From Atopsyche davidsoni (taxonomy: Eukaryota; Arthropoda; Insecta; Trichoptera; Hydrobiosidae), in NCBI GenBank assembly GCA_022113835.1, contig JAILWY010000009.1:4997501-5061500 (forward strand): 64,000 nt of DNA, in the 5' to 3' direction. The notes under the pieces were generated by a model, which saw only the letters and a list, made by a program, of their open reading frames with translations, searched no databases and had not been told where the DNA came from. Positions 1 to 12,480 of the stretch are shown piece after piece (within the stretch, counting starts at the first letter, position 1; every line of letters starts with the position of its first letter). The position numbers and the translations under genes were made by a program.

Positions 1-3000
1 TTCAGGTATATTCAAAATAATTTGGTTCACTTTAGTCATAATAAATAAACATCGAAGCTTAAATCTAATCGAAATCGAAAAAAAAACTCTCCAATGTGCA
101 ATGCAAATACCTTTTACGTAAGATGTCATTGTCCTCATTACATTGCTCTCGTGCTTTCAAGTCATTACTTTAATTATAATAATCTCTTTCGGGTACAGTC
201 TCTTTCATTCCACCGTGCCGACGTCGTATAAATCCCTAATCCAATAATGAAATACGTGTTCTTAGTTTTCTGTTATTAACAATAACACGAAACGAGTGTT
301 AATACAATTTAATGGTATTTAGAAAGAAGGAAACGAAAAAATAGCAAAACGTTTTATAACCATAATTATCTGAGCTTAGATGATGCCCGCTCGTGGAGTA
401 AACATAAAAAAATGTTATGGGTTCTTAAATTTTTAGTATGTAATATGCAGGGAGCCAGTTTTTCCCCTAGTTTTGTATTATTTGTATGTTAAAATGTGTA
501 AAATATTTATAGTAAAAATTAACTCTTGTCTGGCCACCAGTCGGCAACAGAGAAGCGGGCTAGCCATTTATTATATCCTTTATTCTAGGAAGTTAAGAAC
601 AAGGTAAGACCCGAAGGACTCGTACAGCTTCTATGTAATATCGTAGAGTTTTATTATTGAAGTTATATTTAAACATCTCGGGTTAAACCCATGCGATATA
701 AACAAGCTTTCTTTACTTATATTTTATTTAAACTCGTAAAAAATATAGAACATAACTTTATTACTAGCTTCTAGAGATAAATGATCTGTCTACTCGCGGT
801 CGCCCCCGCTCTCTCCCACATTTTATTTTCGATTACATAATTATATGCAAAATTTTCTTAATCGCTTCTCACTCGCTTGCGGACCTCTTTACCGAGAGTT
901 CTGTCTGCTATTCTAGAGAAGCAAACAGCAGACCTCTGCGAAACTATTTAGCTAGAGCACAGATGTTCTCGGAATTGATAGTGTAAACATTTGCCGAGGT
1001 TCTGTGGTAAATTCGTATACTGTTTCATTAACATCTGTTACACTTGCAGTTGTGAAGAAAACTCATAACAATATCCGTCAGAGTGTAAATCACACACCAG
1101 GTCTAAATATATCATTAAATAAAAATTCTACTCGCAGAAACTTCTAGTATTTTTTCTCGCCTTTTAACCTTTGTTACGCGATCTCTATTTATAATTGTAT
1201 ACCTTCTAAATGTATATTTTGTTTATAATCAGTTATTTTACAATGTGTGGCATTCGATTCTTATATAATGTAATATTTTTTATTTGATTTTGATCTGGTA
1301 TTGTTTTAATCGATAAGATTTTTTCAACAAATATGCTCGGAGATAATGATCGTAATCTCTAAGTCATTCAATCATTCATATTTCCTGTTTAAATAATAAG
1401 TATTACAAATAAAAACTAGTCTGTTATGGACAAGATTTTTTCGGCGGTTAACTAATCTTTCCTTTCTAGTTTAGGCGTATTTAATATATTTAACGTATTA
1501 GATATATTTAATAAAGTTATATATGTTGATAAACTTAGTGAGAGAGACTTTTATTTTGACATACGAGTAGTTCTGGTTTTTGAGTCAACTGCAAAAAATA
1601 TATATTTGCATACTACAAATAAATCTTTTTTCGTTCCTGAATAAGCTATATTTTGCTAAATATTATTAGGTGAAAATGGTGACGCGCTTATAAGCTTTTG
1701 GAACCACTGTTTTTATACTCTATTGAACTTGAAATATGTAGGTATGTTGGAGTCAAATGCGTAGGCATGTTTACTTACTATTTTGTACGTGATAAATTTT
1801 CTCCGCGTAGCCCAGTCGCCAAATTTCCTAAACATTATTTGCTCGGTACATTATCACTTGGAGACTTTCTTTTTTTATATCTCAAATTTCGTCTCAGTAA
1901 AGATATGAATGTGGGCTTATCTCATCTCGCATATCGCAGAAAGAAGATATTATTTTATCCTGAAAATTACTCACTACCTTAAATAAGTATATTGGTGCTG
2001 GTTTCCTGATAACAATTAGCACGCACGAGTATCTGATTACTGTAGCATGTTGCTGACCAGTAGCGTATTGTGCGGATTGCCATTGTATTATAATGCGAAG
2101 TTGCCCAGCTCAACTACTGGATGATGCATCATGCGAAACAAATAAATATCATCAATCAATCATTATAAACGCATGTATACAAATTAATTTGTATAAGACG
2201 GTCAGAATCACCAAACTTTAATCATTTTGCAAGAATATCAGAATCACCTGTATGAATCAATATATGCCTCTTCCCATATGAGGTTGGTGACCATTTCATC
2301 GAACATATTTCTATCCTTGGTCAGTTTCACTGATTCGGCAATACTTCCGATTTGACTATTTTTCCTTGGACAGTCAACTGGAGGATGCTATATTTACTGT
2401 TATAAAAAATCTGGCCTTCCGCTTATTTACCATCGTCGCGAGTTCTCTGAGCTAGATACTCTTATTTGTGACGCGTACCAACCCATGGTATTTTAATTGT
2501 CACATTTCTGCCGGTTCAATTCTTCGCACAGCAGCTGTCTTGAGTGACTCCATAAAGGAGAACTGAGACGATATGACCTTGCATATGCATGTGCTGCGTT
2601 TAATCGAATCGTTTGACTAATGCAAGCGCATGATTTACTGGGTTTATTTTTCAGTGGTATTTCAAGGGCGCGTCCGTCCGCTGATTGTAAACGAGATGGT
2701 GCCCATGAGCGATCACAACAATAGAAATTATAACACAATATGTCGGCAGAGTAGGCCAATGCTAGCGCTCAGCTCCGTCCTCAGTGGGAGTGTGTGACTC
2801 ACGGCTATGATTAATCTATAACGGAGGATCGAGGCTTAAAAAATCTCCGCCAAAACAATAAACTTGATCTCACTCTGTCTGCCCGTCCCACGGGCCTCGC
2901 GGGTCATTGTAGCTCCGACACATCACATGTATTTTTAAATTGTTGAATATATAACGCATAACAAACTAAATTATTATCAATTATTCTGCATTGCTCCCAA

Positions 3001-4268
3001 CGGCCTCCATCTACGGCCGCGGACAATGGAGGAGAGAACAATCTCACATACTCGCCCAGTTCTTCCAAAATTCTTCAGAGCAATTATCTTCTTCTTCGGG
3101 TGCCTCTCCTCAGAGCAGCACACTTATTCATGCTGACCCAGTGTTCATGGTTTTTTTAGGGATAACTGTGTAGTGGGTATCACACAGAGCAATTATCACA
3201 ATAACTATTTTACAGTGGAGCAAATATTTTTAATCTAAAAAAAATAGAAAATATATTAAAATTTACTTGCAGATATACCTTTTTATTCGTTGGTCTGCAA
3301 TTAAAACAATGTAAAATAAAAATGCCATTATTGATACTAAACAACAATACTCGGAGCTCGTATCTTTTAAATTTAATGTAATGTATTTATGCTATTTATT
3401 ATTATTTTTTTTTTTTCAAATCTAATTTTTCCTTTTTCCCAATTTTAGTTACGTTTGTTTCCTTTGACTTTCTGAAATATATTAATAATAATAATAGTAA
3501 CATCATTGAATTTTTAAACAATCAAACATCACAAAAAAAAATTGCTTTGAGAGTTTTTGTTTAGTTTGTTGACATTTCTGTCTTCGGTTTAGGTTTTTTT
3601 TCATTGGCTCATTATTCTGTTAAAGCCACTAAAGAGCTGTGTGGTAATAGTCTATTTAAAATAAAACATATAAAAATTAATATAGGTCAATTATTCTGTT
3701 TACCACTCTCTAATCCTTCTGTGCCACTGCACATTCCAAAATAGCTTTTTTTTACTTATACTACTGTCCGTATTTCACATTTTTCCCTCAGCTTTAAACG
3801 GTTATTATTTTTTTAATAAAGTATTCAGGCCAGTCCATCCTGGAATCTGCAAAATAAACATTTTTGGGTTGCTTTATTTAAGCCTGGTATAAATAATCTC
3901 CAGGCTTTATTTAAAAACTATATGAAATTCGTGCTCGTAGGTTTTGGCAGCCGTTGTTTTTAGATGATCTTTAGATTTCTTGGGTGTTATGCTGCGTAGT
4001 GGTTTTTTTTTTTGTTTTTGTTTTTTGATATTTCGGTCCCGGTACGGACTATCTTCAGGGATATCCTGAAGATGGCCGCGATACCGGGACCGAAATATCG
4101 GAAGACAAACCACCACGCAGCGTAACGCCCGAGTAGATGGTAACCTTTCTATTTATTTAGTTTCAGCAATAATATAATATAATAATTCAATGGTGTAATA
4201 GCCGTGGTCCTCGAATGAAAAATATTATATTTGCTGCTTATTATCATATGAACCTATCATTTTTACAG
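1..4268. other. Non-coding, upstream intron of heme peroxidase gene
   Basis: No convincing exon was found on either strand. The first recognisable peroxidase exon begins at 4269 in the middle of the catalytic domain with an AG acceptor, so earlier exons lie left of the window and this stretch is best read as intron. It is AT-rich, with less AT-rich patches at about 2490-2910 and 2990-3180 that look like transposon remnants, a tail of ATCA repeats near 2143-2165, and a hairpin repeat at 3983-4129 listed separately. Short open frames here lack domains and splice context. Confidence 0.6.
3983..4129. repeat. Hairpin (inverted-repeat) element, about 147 bp
   Basis: The left arm (about 3983-4045) reads into a reverse-complement right arm (about 4081-4129). 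Both contain the blocks GCTGCGTRGTGG and ATATTTCGGTCCCGGTA. The centre holds a second perfect palindrome, ATCTTCAGG-gatat-CCTGAAGAT at about 4051-4073. A T-rich insertion (4003-4026) breaks the left arm. A decayed relative occurs at 19600-19713, which shows it is dispersed. It is probably a small non-autonomous element; I cannot name the family. Confidence 0.7.
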
Positions 4269-6714
4269 CTAACCAATCACCTGTTCGAGAAAGGCGACCC
4301 TGAAGAAAACTTGACCACCGCATCATCAACGCCCACTCCTGCACCGCATCCACACTCCGTGGGCCTCGACCTGGTGTCCCTGAACATCCAGCGAGGAAGA
4401 GACCACGGCATTGCCTCGTACCCAGCCTGGAGGCAACACTGCGGCTTCCCGCGTCCCAAGTCATTCGAGGATTTGAGAGGAACTATGGACAACGATTCCC
4501 TCGAAAGAATATCTTCCATTTACAAGTAAGTCATGTAATATATAAACATTTTTGTCTTATTGAACCCTTTGGACACAACCCAGAACATAAATAGAAAACA
4601 GCAAATATACAATGCTGTACGCTTTCTAATTTCACTAAGCAAACTCTCGTGATGATGACATGCTGCCATGATCTATATGAGGTGCGCCAAAAATCAGATT
4701 TGCAGCTGTATTGGAAATTAAGCAATACACACACATTGTTGCAAATTCATTAAAAATGCAATTATAAAACACAAAAGACTTTTTAAGAACGAGGTTGGCG
4801 GTTTGGATTGAAAAACGCACGAGAAATCAAACAGAGTAGGCTGCAATATTTTCACCACTCTTAGATTGAAAATTTTTCATCACTACTCATAAAGAACCTA
4901 ACGTTTTATTATATCAGCAAGTAAACCAAAATAGCCACTTTAAATTAACCTCTACCCATCAAATTTTTGAAAAAATATTAATTTGGGTATATATTTTCTG
5001 TTTTTGTACTTCGGCTATCAGTTGATCTCGACTAAGTAATTTGAATATTTTAAATAAAATACTTGAGTGTTCATTTTTACTGGTGACCGGTTTCAGACTG
5101 AGTGATAATACCAACGTGAAAGGTTGGCGAAACTGGTCACCAATAAAAATTAACATGTGAAAAAATCACTCATGTATGTTATTTAAAATGGTATTCTACC
5201 TAGTACGCTCTGTCAATAATATTGATTGACCAAGTAATTGACGCTCTGGTGCTCCTCAGGACGGTCGACGACGTGGACCTGTACACGGCATCGCTGAGCG
5301 AGGTGCCTCTGCAGGGCCGCGTGCTGGGGGCCACCGTCACCTGCCTCCTCCTGGACCAGTTCCTGCGCATCAAGAGGGCAGACCGCTACTGGTACGAGAC
5401 CCCGGAGAAGCCACAAGCCTTCACACTAGGTAATCCCGAGCATTCATAAACTGTAACAATTTTCCTTTCATTTCTATCAATTTACTGTGTTTTTAATTTT
5501 AATTTAATCTAAAACACTTTCTTCGTTGAAGCAACACTCTTTTTATTTTGTGTGTAGGTTTTTGAATAGATATGGCTGAAGTCTTTGTTTTATTTTCTCG
5601 TCTCACGAACGAGTGATCCGAACTTACAGTATTGGTTGGATCCTTAGAGCTCGTTAGAAAGTCAATTTACTCCAAAATACACATCACATTATTTTAGTAG
5701 TGGACAAGTCCATAGTCAAGAACGATTCTATAGACACTACCACACAGTCATTCGCTAAACAATGTCTACGTAAAACATGATTTATTGACGTCATGGCTTT
5801 ATTGTATAGTCTTATTAATGTTCAGGCGTATCGTTTGTTTAATCAAAAGCGGACCACGACGTCATCAAACTGCGGTTTATGTAGACTTACTAATACTGTC
5901 TTCTTCATCAAGTGCCTCTCCTCAGAGGAAGTTGGCGACCATATACTCATGCTGAGAAAATAATGTAGTGGGTCCCCGGGTCCTTCTACACCGCAGTTTT
6001 ATATTGGAAGGAAAAGTCTGCGTATTGCTGCTCCCTTTTCCTTACAAAGCTCTGGCGTTTAGATCTGATACTCCTTCTGCAGCAGGCTACAGAAACAATA
6101 GCAGGAGCCCTCCCACCTCGACAAGGTACTTCTAGACCACATCTCTCCACAGTCCACACTCCATTACCGATCCTTTACACACGCTCAGGGTACAGAATAT
6201 GCACAAGCAATAGAATGCCGAGAGCGGAGAGGTATTTATTCAACACTAGGCTTTATGTTCAGATCTTTTCTAATCAGTCGAACTGGACCAGTCCTAGACA
6301 ACTTTTTCTTAAAATTGTGAAAAACCAGTATTAAATTTTAATAACTTATGTGTGTCAATTTTAGATCAGCTATCAGAGATTCGCAATACAACACTGGCGA
6401 GCATCATTTGCAAAAATGGTGACTCCCTGAAGTTGGCCCAGCGGCACGTGATGCGCAGCGCGGGGCCCGACAACCCCCTGGAGAGGTGCTCCGCCCTGCC
6501 GGACGTGGACCTCAGGCACTGGGCGGAAAGACCGGACCGGAAACTCGCCGGCAGGACCCCCGCGAGGACCGACGACCGGCCAGATGACCCGGCGAATGCA
6601 ACCGTCGACGACATCTCTTCCGCGGACGGAGCAACCGCGCTATCACCGGCATCAGGAATGTTTATCATGACGTTGATCATTTTTCTACTTGACGCGCTTA
6701 TGACATTGAGTTAA
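4269..6714 (+). CDS. Heme peroxidase, C-terminal part (three last exons)
   Basis: Partial gene whose 5' exons are outside the window. Exons 4269-4525, 5260-5429 and 6365-6714 join in phase (257+170+350 nt) to give the last 258 residues and a TAA stop. It belongs to the animal heme peroxidase family (peroxinectin/chorion peroxidase type), secreted or cell-surface enzymes using H2O2 to oxidise substrates or cross-link proteins. The family signature LNIQRGRDHGI followed by YxxWRxxC is in the first exon, the segment VDDVDLYTASLSE in the second, and the LASIICKN motif in the third. After the domain comes a charged Pro/Arg/Asp-rich linker, then a hydrophobic C-terminus (FIMTLIIFLLDALMTL). Such a tail suggests a GPI-anchor signal or a single membrane anchor, unlike soluble family members. 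Substrate and exact orthology cannot be told from this part. Confidence 0.93.
4526..5259 (+). other. Peroxidase intron with a small hairpin repeat
   Basis: The intron has a GTAAGT donor and a CTCAG acceptor. At 5071-5154 it contains an inverted repeat: TTTTTACTGGTGACCGGTTTC on the left and the matching reverse complement (GAAACTGGTCACCAATAAAAA) on the right, with a short stem CCAAC/GTTGG in the loop. No coding potential was seen. Confidence 0.7.
5430..6364 (+). other. Peroxidase intron with a transposon-like remnant
   Basis: Intron between the second and third peroxidase exons in the window. At about 5903-5975 it has a segment containing GTGCCTCTCCTCAGAG and a nearby CTCATGCTGA and TAGTGGGT. 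The same blocks appear in the same order at about 3099-3178, so this is an interspersed repeat. No coding sequence was seen. Confidence 0.55.
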
Positions 6715-9640
6715 CTTGGTTTTATTTTCTATGCGACCATGTACGTGCGTGAATTTTTTTTTTGAGAATTAAAAAAAATATATTTTGCCGACGGCGGTAT
6801 TGCACCGCAAGCCACCCTGTAGGCGCTACTTACGTTATTTTTTTATTTCTTATCTTGTAGCTTCTCATTCGAATTTCTGATAGCTATCCACTTTTGGTTC
6901 CTTTTCATATTTCTGGTTTATTGCGGAGCTGTTGATTATTTTTATTTACAAAAAAATTATAATATGAATCCACAATGAACAAATCCCATTTTTTGTTTTA
7001 TAAATCCTGTATTATTTAAAAAAAAAAAAAAAACCCAATCTTGTTTTCTTAGCAAGTCAGATATTTGTTGTATGATATAAATAATTATTATGAAATCATT
7101 TACATAAACGTGTTCTGGATATATTACACTCTTATTACCTCGATTTTGTTCATTACCAGAAACATTAGGAAGAAAAGAAAACCCCACAGCCTTTATTGAG
7201 TTAATGTATTATTTCATTTGTTAATGGCATCGCTTCACTTACCTTTATTTATTTGTTGAATAAAATATCTCCAAGAGTTTAAAAATACACGTTGCCATCA
7301 TGAAGAAGTCATAAGATCATAAATCATGCTATGCGCATGATTCTGACTTAATATTTCTTTGTATATTTAAAACGTATTAATAGAAAAATCGTGAAAAATA
7401 GATTTAGATTTTATAATAAAATAAGTTGACGCCGAAAAATTCTAAGCATTATTATTTCAAAGTCATTCAAGTTGCTTCGTTTGTAATTAAGTTAGACTTC
7501 TATCGTAGAGTATTGTGTAGCATGGGAAGTGCATTCCAGTGTGACAAATAATAATGGATATATTTTAACTCTTGTTTTAGTTATCGATTCCCATTCCGTG
7601 TTACGTAATTCCGTGTCCGAATCGATCAGCGCAGTGTGCATCGTTAAAGTCTTAAATTACCGCATGACTCCGTGGTTTATTTTTCAGCGGAAATATTTTA
7701 TAATCGAAGCCAATGTTGCGTTCATCGTTCAGGGCCGACAGTCGCGTGGGACTCGCTGGAACTCCAAACGTGGAAAAGGTAAGACCCCAAATGGAGTCCC
7801 AGGCTGTTTGGACGTTATTTCCCACTTACCTACGCTGCTGTCATTTCTGAATCCATTTCCGCAATCGAAGTGTGCAAAAAAAAAGAAACTTTTCAGGTCT
7901 CCAAACTCCTTTCGCAACATCGAGAAGCAAGTGCATGATTAAAATCTAACCTAACCTGCACTGACGTACGAACAGCTCGAGGATACTTGTAAAAACCTGG
8001 AGTAGGTTTTCGTAAGATTACATATACAACATCTGTTGTTATACACCAGGAGTCGTCAAAGTAACTATTCCTAGTCGCCCGTGGGAAGAAATCATTATTT
8101 TTTTCTTATTGATATAACTTGAGATTGAATATTTATTACTATTATGTTTATTTAAAATTACTACTTTTCTTATAATCACTTGATGATGTCGGTAGACCGC
8201 CGCCTATAATTTAAACAGGTCGCCCGTCGTGATAAAAACTTTGTCATATACATTTATGGAACATTTTATGGTGTATTTTTTACAAATTAGCACCATTGCT
8301 TACGGTGTACGATAATAAATAATTGATGTATCTATTCTATTGCACTTCACTGCAGATAAGTGTTTTTATTTCCAAACCGCCACTTTAAGACTTTTAAATA
8401 AATTAAATTATAATTTTACAACTTTTTTTGTTGAAACCAATGGTACAGGAAATTTGTAAAATACAAGGATGGTTTTAAAATAAAATGCGTTGAAAACTGC
8501 ACGAGTATTTTTATTCAAGACACCTTCTGGGAAGTTTGTTTACATAGCGTTTATTTTGGTTGCCTTTCACATTGTGCAACTTACAATACTGTTTATTTTC
8601 AAGTTAGCTACTATACTAACATGTTGGGATTACTCTACATACGCTGCATATCACTCACGATAAACCAATACTTCGTATAATATAATTTAATCAGAAATAA
8701 AAAAAATAAGACATTAAATTTCATACTGTTTAGCCCTACAAAAAAACCGTAACTCTACTTTCAAATTTATTCAAAATAATAATTTATTATAACTGTTATA
8801 ATTTTGTACTCAACTGTAAGAAGTTTTTTTCTGCTTCCTGTGAGTTTTGTAAGTCATTAGTTGTTTTATCATAAGTGATATATCTACTTATAAAGATAAT
8901 TATAAAAGATTACATGTATACTCTATAAAATAAAATACATTGCTAGAAGCGATTGGATTTTCCTATTTCAGATAGCAATTACTCTCTGCAAAATTTTAAG
9001 ACCTCGATGGCAAAAGTATCGCGTTTTGAATATAAATAATCACACAAGTCACGATGATATTTTCTGAGAGTTTTCTTTAATCGTTTTCAATGTGTGAAAA
9101 AATGTGCTTAATCACATAAACATACTAATACCTGCATGGGTAAATAAAAACGCATTCTGATTGACATTAATCTAACTTAATATAATATAAATAATAATTA
9201 TCACTATTCACAATTTTAATAAATGTGGCATCAATATATATAACATGGCTTTCTATTTCTTGAGACGTCTTGTTGCAAAATGATTTACTGGGTATAGTTA
9301 TATAATTATTTTTATTGCAATACATAATCTACTGACAATCCTATAGGTCTGGAAAAAATGTTTAAATCACTTTCACTTGAATGTGCCTCAGTCGCAAGGT
9401 AGTATTGTACAATTAACACGAGTGGGTAACTACGCAGAACCTTCGTGGTATTGATTACAGCCAGCATCGACTGGCCTAGGAATAAGAGAGGTCAAACAAT
9501 ACAGTACGTGTACGTATAAATCATCTTACAATTATTAGTTCTGAGAGTAATATTTTTGTTAATCAATCCGGACGTCGGTCCTACCCCTCTCAATTTCTGC
9601 TCAATAATTATTCGGTGTGATATTTTCAAGCGTCGAAAGC
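6715..9640. other. Intergenic AT-rich stretch, no gene recognised
   Basis: Lies between the peroxidase stop and the GC-rich island. A candidate poly(A) signal AATAAA for the peroxidase occurs at about 7259. One stretch (7688-7778) is bounded by TTTTTCAG and GTAAGA and is open in one frame. It could be an orphan exon but has no recognisable domain. The rest is AT-rich without coding signals. Confidence 0.5.
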
Positions 9641-10260
9641 ATCATACCGAAGCCGGCAAAACAAATTATTCAAGCGCAATGTTCGGGAGTCGCCGATAAT
9701 TTATTCGCCATTTGTGCGATGGAAACGTAGTATAAATCAATGGACGAGCTCGGTGCCAAGCGGACGTTCGAGGGAGACATTTCTTCGCAAGATCGAGCGG
9801 ACGAGGCGCCCTTGAGAAGCGTCTTCACGCAAACGCGGGACTCGGGAAGCCGTCCAGGATGCGGGCGCGTCCAGCTGACAGCTCGACAAAGTTTCAAGTT
9901 TGGTGGGCATATTATGTAGATGGCCGCCAACAACTCCAAAAATAGGCATCGCGCAAGCCGCGCCGCCGGAGCCGAGACCGCGCCGCCGTCTCGCTCTCTC
10001 GCACGGCCGAGCGGCCCGCCAGCGTATTTATAGAGCGCGTGACGTCACGCCTCGCCTCCCTCCCTCCCTCCCACCCGCCCGGCGAGAGTTCAGGGCAGGA
10101 GACTCTCAAAGTCGACCGTCAGGCGAAATAGCATTTCGGAAGACGGGCATCGGCATTGGCGAACCCTCGCTGCGCTCACCCACCGAGCGAACGGTGACTT
10201 CCTCGACGCACAAGCGAGTCAAAAATAGGAGGAAGACGACAACCAGAGCAAACTAGCCGA
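9640..10260. promoter_or_regulatory. GC-rich promoter-like island, gene not identified
   Basis: This block is strikingly GC-rich for the window. It holds a perfect palindromic CRE (TGACGTCA, 10040-10047) 8 bp from a TATA-like sequence that reads TATAAATA on the - strand (10032-10025), a CArG-like CCAAAAATAGG at 9936-9946, and a pyrimidine tract of TCCC repeats (about 10058-10073). With the CRE upstream of TATA, transcription toward lower coordinates (start near 10000, - strand) is the simplest reading. A donor-like TTCG/GTATGA lies near 9648-9642 on that strand. Two short - strand frames (9737-9949 and 9670-9939) carry no known domain. It could be a non-coding RNA promoter, the first exon of an unseen gene, or an enhancer. 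Confidence 0.5.
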
Positions 10261-11012
10261 TAGATTTTATTTATAAATATATATTTTTTTAAATTGCACG
10301 CTTCCTGTTTTACTTGATGCAATCTGAATAACACTTGCGTTGTTTTGTTTTATTTTTGAATATGTAATTTAATAAAACAAACACTCTTGCATTCACAAAC
10401 ATTTTCATTAATTTAATTAATGAAATAAAATATGCGATCACGGTCTTTTGCTGCTCGATTGTTGACTATGGTTTAGTGCACCTGTAATTGGTGGAATTAA
10501 GGTGATAAACAAAGAATTAACCTAATGCAATTATACCGCATTTTGTAGTAGCTGTGATTAAAATTATCCAAATAAAACAAATAATTTTTAAATAAAATTC
10601 TTTTAATATGTATTATTTGCAGATTCAATTAATCATAGGTATAAGCTTTGTGCTCCTTTAATTTATATACAATATAATCTAATATGGTCATGTACACATG
10701 AAAAGTTACATAAATTAATATCAATTTATCAACACTCATTCGTCACCAGCCTGCTAGCGAGACCTCAATTATTTCTATGTACAACAGTTAGAGGTCAGAA
10801 AAACAGATCCTGCGGAGAATCCGGTCCTACATAAAAACAGTCTCTCTTAAAAAAAAAAAAGAAAACATTGTACTAAAACGTACAAAAGATAAAGCATTTC
10901 TATTAAATACAAAAAAATATAGTTCATAAACTCGCTTTTCGACACTCCGGCACTGTGCTCCGGCGTCATAGGAGATTGGCAATATAACACTATCACTCAG
11001 TCAATGGAAACT
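10261..11012. other. AT-rich stretch and DnaJ-1 3' UTR
   Basis: The right part must include the 3' untranslated region of DnaJ-1, which is read from the - strand. A possible - strand poly(A) signal (ATTAAA) lies near 10658-10663. No coding sequence was seen. Confidence 0.5.
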
Positions 11013-12480
11013 TTAGTTTGGTAATGTGTCCATAAGAATTTCTTTTGCACTTTGAGTTAATCTATCGGGGAACTTGATATCGAATGCGACTAGGAGGTCA
11101 CCCTTCCTGGAGGGCTCCTTGGGGAAGGGCAGGCCGTAGCCCGCAAATCTCTTCACCGTGTTGGGCTTCACCACCTCACTAGTCAGGTTCACCGTCAGTT
11201 TCTCCCCACTCATTGTGGGGACTTCCAAGACTGTGCCGCACAGCGCCTGAAATGTACACTCCGTTAGCTACCATTCTCAAACATAACAAAAAACAAATCA
11301 GTCACAACTACAAATACAAACGACTAGACTATAAAATAATAATGCAAAGAAAATGACATTAAATAAATATGAATAAGTTAGTAACTGGAAGAACATAGCC
11401 TCATTTGGAAATGCACGACCATATGTTAGCTCCATAATAAAGACAAGCGTCTACGGTGTGAGGTCATGTGGTATATTTCTACTACTCTCAAGTGAAAGAG
11501 AAACATTCTGTTCATCAGAATAATCATCCCAAAATAAATGTGTCAAAATAATGCACACAAACTATATACACACTATGACATTGACCCAATTTACATTTGC
11601 TACTAAGAGTAAAATAAATTACTAGAATTGTAAATTAATGTATGACAATTAGAATAATTACCTGCTTGAGTGGTATCTTCGCAGTGTATCTGATATCGCT
11701 TCCTTCTCTCTTGAACAGCGGATGAGGCTTGTCTCTGATCATAAAGACAATGTCTGCGGGTATCTTGTTTCTTCCCTGGTCGCCTTCTTTCTGGAAAGTA
11801 ATTTTGGTTCCAGACTTCCAACCGGGCTTCACGTGAATGGTGAGAACTTTATCTTCCTTTTTAGAAGTTCCATCTGGCTGAACTACCCGACGGGATATCT
11901 TCATCTTCTTAACACAGCCCTTTGTTATATCCTCGAGAGTAACATACAGATCGTGTTCGATAGGGGGATCTTGGGACTTGTCCTTGCGACCGGCCAAACC
12001 GTTGACATTGAACGAATGGGAGCGGAAAGCCCCTCCTGGACGAGCGTGACCCATGCCTAAGCCTGCAAAGGGATCCATGTCCACGTCCATATCATCATTG
12101 AAGCCACTGAACATCCTATTGCCTCCGCCGCCGTTCAACCCGCTGAAGAAAGTCTGGAACGGGCTTCCGTTGCCGAAGAACTGGGCGAAAGTGGCGTGCG
12201 GGTCCCCGTGGAAGGTGTAAGAGAAATTCGCGTTGTTGGCCCCGGTCGATCCGAAACCTCCTTTGAGGCCCTCCTCACCCTGAGAGTCATATATTTCACG
12301 CTTCTTCTTGTTAGACAGTACCTCGTAGGCTTCCGCCACCTCCTTGAAAGTCTCTTCGGCACCCTTCGCTTTGTTTTTATCAGGATGATACTTCAAAGCC
12401 AATTTTCTGTACGCCTTCTTGATGTCTTCATCCGAAGCATCCTTGCTTATTCCCAGTATCTTATAATAATCTTTCCCCAT
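11013..12480 (-). CDS. DnaJ-1: DnaJ homolog subfamily B (Hsp40, DnaJ-1)
   Basis: Cytosolic/nuclear type II (class B) Hsp40 co-chaperone that binds non-native clients and stimulates the ATPase of Hsp70. Coding exons 12480-11662 and 11246-11013 join exactly between codons (KQ/ALCGT) to give 350 aa, close to DNAJB1/B4/B5. The J domain covers residues 1-70, with HPD at 32-34. A Gly/Phe-rich region follows to about residue 150, then the two beta-sandwich client-binding domains and the C-terminal dimerisation segment. The DnaJ zinc finger is absent, as expected for class B. A short 5' UTR part (12487-12481) follows an acceptor TTTACAG. The donor CTCGAG/GTAAGA at 12850 places a first, non-coding exon at about 12930-12851. 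Heat induction is expected from the HSE/TATA just upstream. Confidence 0.97.

Noticed and set aside
2493..2759. 88-aa frame on the - strand
   Set aside because: No domain and no splice context; lies in a transposon-like patch of the peroxidase intron.
6366..6680. Antisense frame opposite the last peroxidase exon
   Set aside because: Shadow of the GC-rich sense exon, which has family motifs and correct splice phase.
7529..7942. 137-aa frame on the + strand
   Set aside because: No domain, contains internal splice-like sites and a Lys run from an A-tract. Only a 91-bp exon within it seems possible.
9670..10256. Protein genes in the GC-rich island
   Set aside because: Open frames occur on both strands as expected of GC-rich DNA. 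None has a domain, and the + strand one has no ATG after the predicted start.
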